Positions 16,901-19,854 of a DNA stretch of 19,854 nt are shown here, one piece after another. The position numbers and the translations under genes were made by a program. The notes beneath the pieces were generated by a model. The model ran no database searches. It worked only from the letters and a program-made list of their open reading frames with translations, and was not told the origin of the DNA. Numbering within the stretch: position 1 is the stretch's first letter; every line of letters starts with the position of its first letter. The DNA comes from Spirogloea muscicola (Eukaryota > Streptophyta > Zygnematophyceae > Spirogloeales > Spirogloeaceae): assembly GCA_009602725.1 (NCBI GenBank), contig WELB01000078.1:596763-616616 (forward strand). Reading direction: 5' to 3'.

Positions 16901-19564
16901 CATATATCAGACTGTTGTTCTTCTTATGCAGCCACCCTGCAGAGAAGAGACTCTCGTTGCGTACCTGCAGTAGTACCGCGGCGGCAGCATCCTTATCTGG
17001 GCCAGTGCCGTACCAGATGGACACCAAGAAAGCTTCCAGTCGCTGCTCGAAAGATCTGGCGGACTTTGTGCCTTCGCTTCTTGGTTTTGTTGTCGGCGAA
17101 GTCAGCTCAACATCTGCATAAGCCCCAGCTGCATCAACGTGGCAGCTCTACCGCAGCTGCGGTGTTCATGCCAGTCTACGGAACGAGGAGAAGCAAGCCT
17201 TGAGCATGTAAACTTGGACAGCATGCAACGCTTCATGTGAGATGTTTCGGAAGTCTCAATGCTGAGGTTCGACCTTCTGGCTTGCTCGGTGATCGCGACA
17301 GGCCTCTTGGCTTCACGCTCAGCTCGGCAAGCGAGGTGCCGAGCTGGCGCTCCACTTCGGTGATCCCCGTGTCCAGTGCTGGGGCCATGGTGCTGACAGC
17401 CCTGCAAGTAGCACAGCTCAGAGTGAGCAACAAGACTGAGTAGTCCACAGGACGACTGCGTACCACCGCTACAGAGAATACTTATGGCTCTTGGCAAGAT
17501 CATCAAGAAGTTAGATGTATTATTTTTTTGAGAGAGCGGACCTAGCCTGCTGCCTCATCACTTTGTTGAAGCTGCGGAACTCATCCATGATGGCAACGTA
17601 GAAGTCCTCCTCCATGCTGCTGGGCCTCTCCGCAAGAGACGTTTGGAGGTTAAGGACGACAATGCTCTGCACACGCTCCGGGGCAACTTCCAGTTACCGT
17701 CAGAACCCTCAGATGACAGCCACTGATTAGGATATGAAGCAAGTCAAGATGCAGAGTCGTCCAATCAGAGTCCTCATCCTGCACTCAAGGTATCCAAGCC
17801 ACACAGCTGAGAAGGACGTCAGCCAGGATTTCTGGTCTAGGCATGCCTGCTTTCGCAGGACGGCCTGCTGTAGTGCGAGCTCCTTGCGCAGCTTGCCCCA
17901 CTCCACCGCGCACGCCTCGAAGACCTTGGGCGAGCGGGCCTCGAGAACGCCCAGCACCGCGTCCACAAGCCGCGTCTGCTCGCGCAGGTCCGCCGTCTGC
18001 GCGTGCAGCTCTCCGAGGAGCGTGTACCAGAGCCGGTCGTCCAGGCTGCCGGTGCATGCGTCCAGCAGCACGCGGCTCGCCTGCATGTTCTTGAGGTGCT
18101 CGTGCAGGCTGTAGCGCAGGTCCCGTGTGACCTCGCGCGCCAGCTCTGCCGCGCGGCGCTCAACGCGCGCAGCAGGTGGGCCGCCCTCGCTGCGGGCCTC
18201 GAGCAGCGCCTCGATGTGGCCACTGACCTCGCGCTCCACCCAGCCACCGCCGTCGCTGCCCAACAACGCTCGGATGGCTGCCGTCGCCTCCTCCTGCGCG
18301 CAGGCCGTGCGCTTCTGCTCCAGCAGGTCTGCCAGCAGCTTCTTGGCGTACAGATGGCTGACCCACTCTGCACGCTGGAACAGCGACAGCAGCGTGCGCG
18401 CCGTCTCCAGCTGCTGCTGCAGGTCCGCCTGCTGCCCCTGCAGCTCCTCGGCGACCTCCTCCTGGATGTGCTCCTCGAGGCTTGCGCTCGCCGCCTGAGA
18501 ACGACCACGACCATCCGGCCTGAAAAGGATGAGCACGATCAAAGGCCGGGGCCATGGCAGAGCTGCATCAAGCTCCTGCCTTGTTGGTTGTCAGGACGGC
18601 GCACTGTGCCGCGCATCTGACCTGCAGCTCCTGCTCGACCTCCATGGACGCCGCGAGCTGGCGCTGCAGCAGCTCCTCGAGCCCCTGCAGCTGCTCCGCG
18701 AGCTTCGGCGCCAGCCCGCCGTCAGCCTCCGGCACGACGAACTCCAGGCCCTCGAGCTCCTCCATCAGCTGCTGGAGCGCGGCGCTGGTCTTCGGCATGT
18801 AGCGTTCCAAGGAGGCCATCAGATCCTGGAGGCCCGTGTTGATCTCGTCGGTCACCTGTGAGAACTTTCGGAGTCAGTAAACATTCCCACATCACAGCGA
18901 GGCCTGCACCGTCACGCAGGCAGCGGCGGAGAGAGATGGGGGGGGGAAGCGCCGCCTCGCCTGGGCGAACGCGTCGGCGCACTCGGCGTCCCAGGGCGTG
19001 ATGAAGATCTTGTGCACCCTCCCGCAGCGCACCACCAAGCTGAGGGCTCGCCGCAAGGACCTGCGACGCGGCAGACAGACCATGTTCAGACCGCTTCACA
19101 ACCGTGACCACTGCTGGGGTCCCGCTGCTGCAACAGCCCTAGTTGAGGACTTGAGATGTGTCTGCTTGGAGCTCGGCGTCAGCGCGCTCGTGCCTGTCCA
19201 GTGTGCCGAGCACGGCCTCGGCCTCCGCCTTGTTCACGTCGAAGGGCGAGCCCAGGCCCTCCAGCAGCTCCTGCACAGCCGGCACCGCAGCCGCCGCCGC
19301 CCTCGCGGAAATGAGAGCCTCCTCTCGTCACCGTCGGCCGAGGCGAGATAGTAGGCCCTGGCCACACCGCGGTACCCCACAGTGCAGCAGAGATGCAGGC
19401 CCGAGGGCTCGGCAGCGCCGCACCTGGAAGACGGGGCGGAGGCCGTCCAGGCGGTCGCTGAGCAGCATGCAGTGGTGGAGGTGCTCCTTGGCGCCGCGCG
19501 CCGCCTCCTGGACCTGCCATATCAGCTCCAGCAGGATGCGGGACGTGGACAGCGGGTCCAGCAT
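13976..19564 (-). CDS. ARM-repeat protein with N-terminal HeLo/ARO-like helical bundle and long helical insert
   Basis: Eighteen exons join in phase to 990 residues: 19564-19424, 19321-19194, 19060-18961, 18855-18622, 18494-17847, 17666-17542, 17401-17274, 17113-16965, 16825-16699, 16522-16443, 16332-16183, 16064-16000, 15779-15573, 15338-15228, 14996-14919, 14788-14643, 14493-14368, 14205-13976. Residues 1 to about 160 (ILLELIWQVQEAARGAKEHL, LRRALSLVVRCGRVHKIFIT, AFAQVTDEINTGLQDL) follow the four-helix pattern of plant ARO and U-box N-terminal domains, related to HeLo/MLKL bundles. Residues about 160-470 are long Leu/Glu/Gln/Ala helices, probably coiled coil. A Ser/Pro linker follows (about 471-515). 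From about 520 to the end run some nine ARM repeats, for example GAVAPMVDLLKANTSLQAKS and GAVLPLVEVLQGTAPMGVKL. No U-box, kinase or membrane segment is seen. Such proteins are scaffolds, in plants often for polarity or immune signalling; the function here is unknown. Introns 2, 3 and 5 appear to use GC donors. The start is the first ATG after an in-frame stop. Confidence 0.72.
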
Positions 19565-19739
19565 GGCCACCGGCGCGCGATCCAGGCGGGGTCTGTCTGG
19601 CTAGCTTGGCTCCCTGCCGGCGCAGCCTCCCGACGGCGTCGGCGGCTCCGCAGCTTCAGCGCCCCATGCGGCGGGCTGCCGGCGGTGGCGGCGGCGGGCA
19701 GCCTGCAGTGCTGCTGCGCTGCCGTCGAGGAGCTCGAGG

Positions 19740-19810
19740 GATCGTGGGCGATGGACAAGGAGGCAGGTGGGAGAGGGGGGGGGAGGAGCGAGAGAGAGAG
19801 AGGGGGAGGG

Positions 19811-19841
<31 letters not shown>

Positions 19842-19854
19842 GAGAGAGAGAGAG
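19740..19854. repeat. GA microsatellite upstream of the ARM-repeat gene
   Basis: A G/A-only tract dominated by (GA)n runs to the window edge; on the gene's strand it is (CT)n. It lies about 180-290 bp 5' of the start codon and may be part of the leader or core promoter, or just simple sequence at a contig end. Confidence 0.75.

Noticed and set aside
17837-18620. Long open frames in other phases and on the plus strand (up to 225 codons)
   Set aside because: They are shadows of the GC-rich exon 5 of the ARM-repeat gene; Arg/Ser/Cys-rich composition betrays wrong-frame reading.
16965-19564. U-box domain between the N-terminal bundle and ARM repeats
   Set aside because: The P-I-S-x-x-x-M-x-D-P-V type pattern of plant U-boxes is absent from all exons; the space is filled by Leu/Glu/Gln-rich helices.
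19521-19570. Start of the ARM-repeat protein two residues earlier (at 19570)
   Set aside because: The codon there is GTG; the first true ATG in frame after an upstream TAG is at 19564.
1-19854. tRNA, rRNA, CRISPR, operon or prokaryotic signals
   Set aside because: Nothing of the kind was found; introns, telomere-type repeats and protein families point to a nuclear eukaryotic locus.

Overview
The window looks like nuclear DNA from a green-lineage (Viridiplantae) eukaryote, most likely an alga, possibly a streptophyte alga. Genes are split into many short, GC-rich exons by introns of roughly 50 to 480 bp. CCCTAAA-type (plant telomere) repeats occur at two internal sites. The best-preserved small gene, ATP23, reads most like plant ATP23. 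A large protein on the minus strand combines an N-terminal helical bundle with ARM repeats, an arrangement recalling plant ARO and U-box/ARM proteins. I cannot name the species. All exon models were built by eye from splice sites, reading-phase consistency and remembered family motifs.

Layout. Positions 1-960: C-run at the window edge, then a possible 3'-terminal exon of an unrecognised plus-strand gene. 960-1640: nothing recognised. 1640-2720: scattered copies, in both orientations, of a short transposon tail. 2720-3873 (+): small four-exon gene for a beta-trefoil/fascin-like protein. 3874-4755: intergenic. 6492-4756 (-): complete seven-exon urate oxidase ending in the peroxisomal signal SRL. 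6493-7300: its GA/CT-rich leader region and a G-box cluster. About 7300-10600: a nest of truncated 3' ends of one non-LTR (LINE-type) retrotransposon family, in both orientations, with repeated 3' tails. 10600-11100: unrecognised DNA starting at an ambiguous base. 11343-11099 (-): one exon resembling a DM13 domain. 11442-13174 (+): complete five-exon ATP23. 13459-13668: doubtful small plus-strand exons. 19564-13976 (-): an 18-exon gene for a 990-residue protein. 19740-19854: GA repeat upstream of that gene.

The genes do not form a pathway. Uricase acts in peroxisomal purine catabolism, ATP23 in mitochondrial ATP synthase processing and assembly, and the ARM protein is probably a cytoplasmic or membrane-associated scaffold. 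The most interesting points are the ARM protein (helical bundle plus a long helical insert plus ARM repeats, no U-box seen), its three apparent GC-AG introns, and the conserved 3' hairpin tail of the retrotransposon family.
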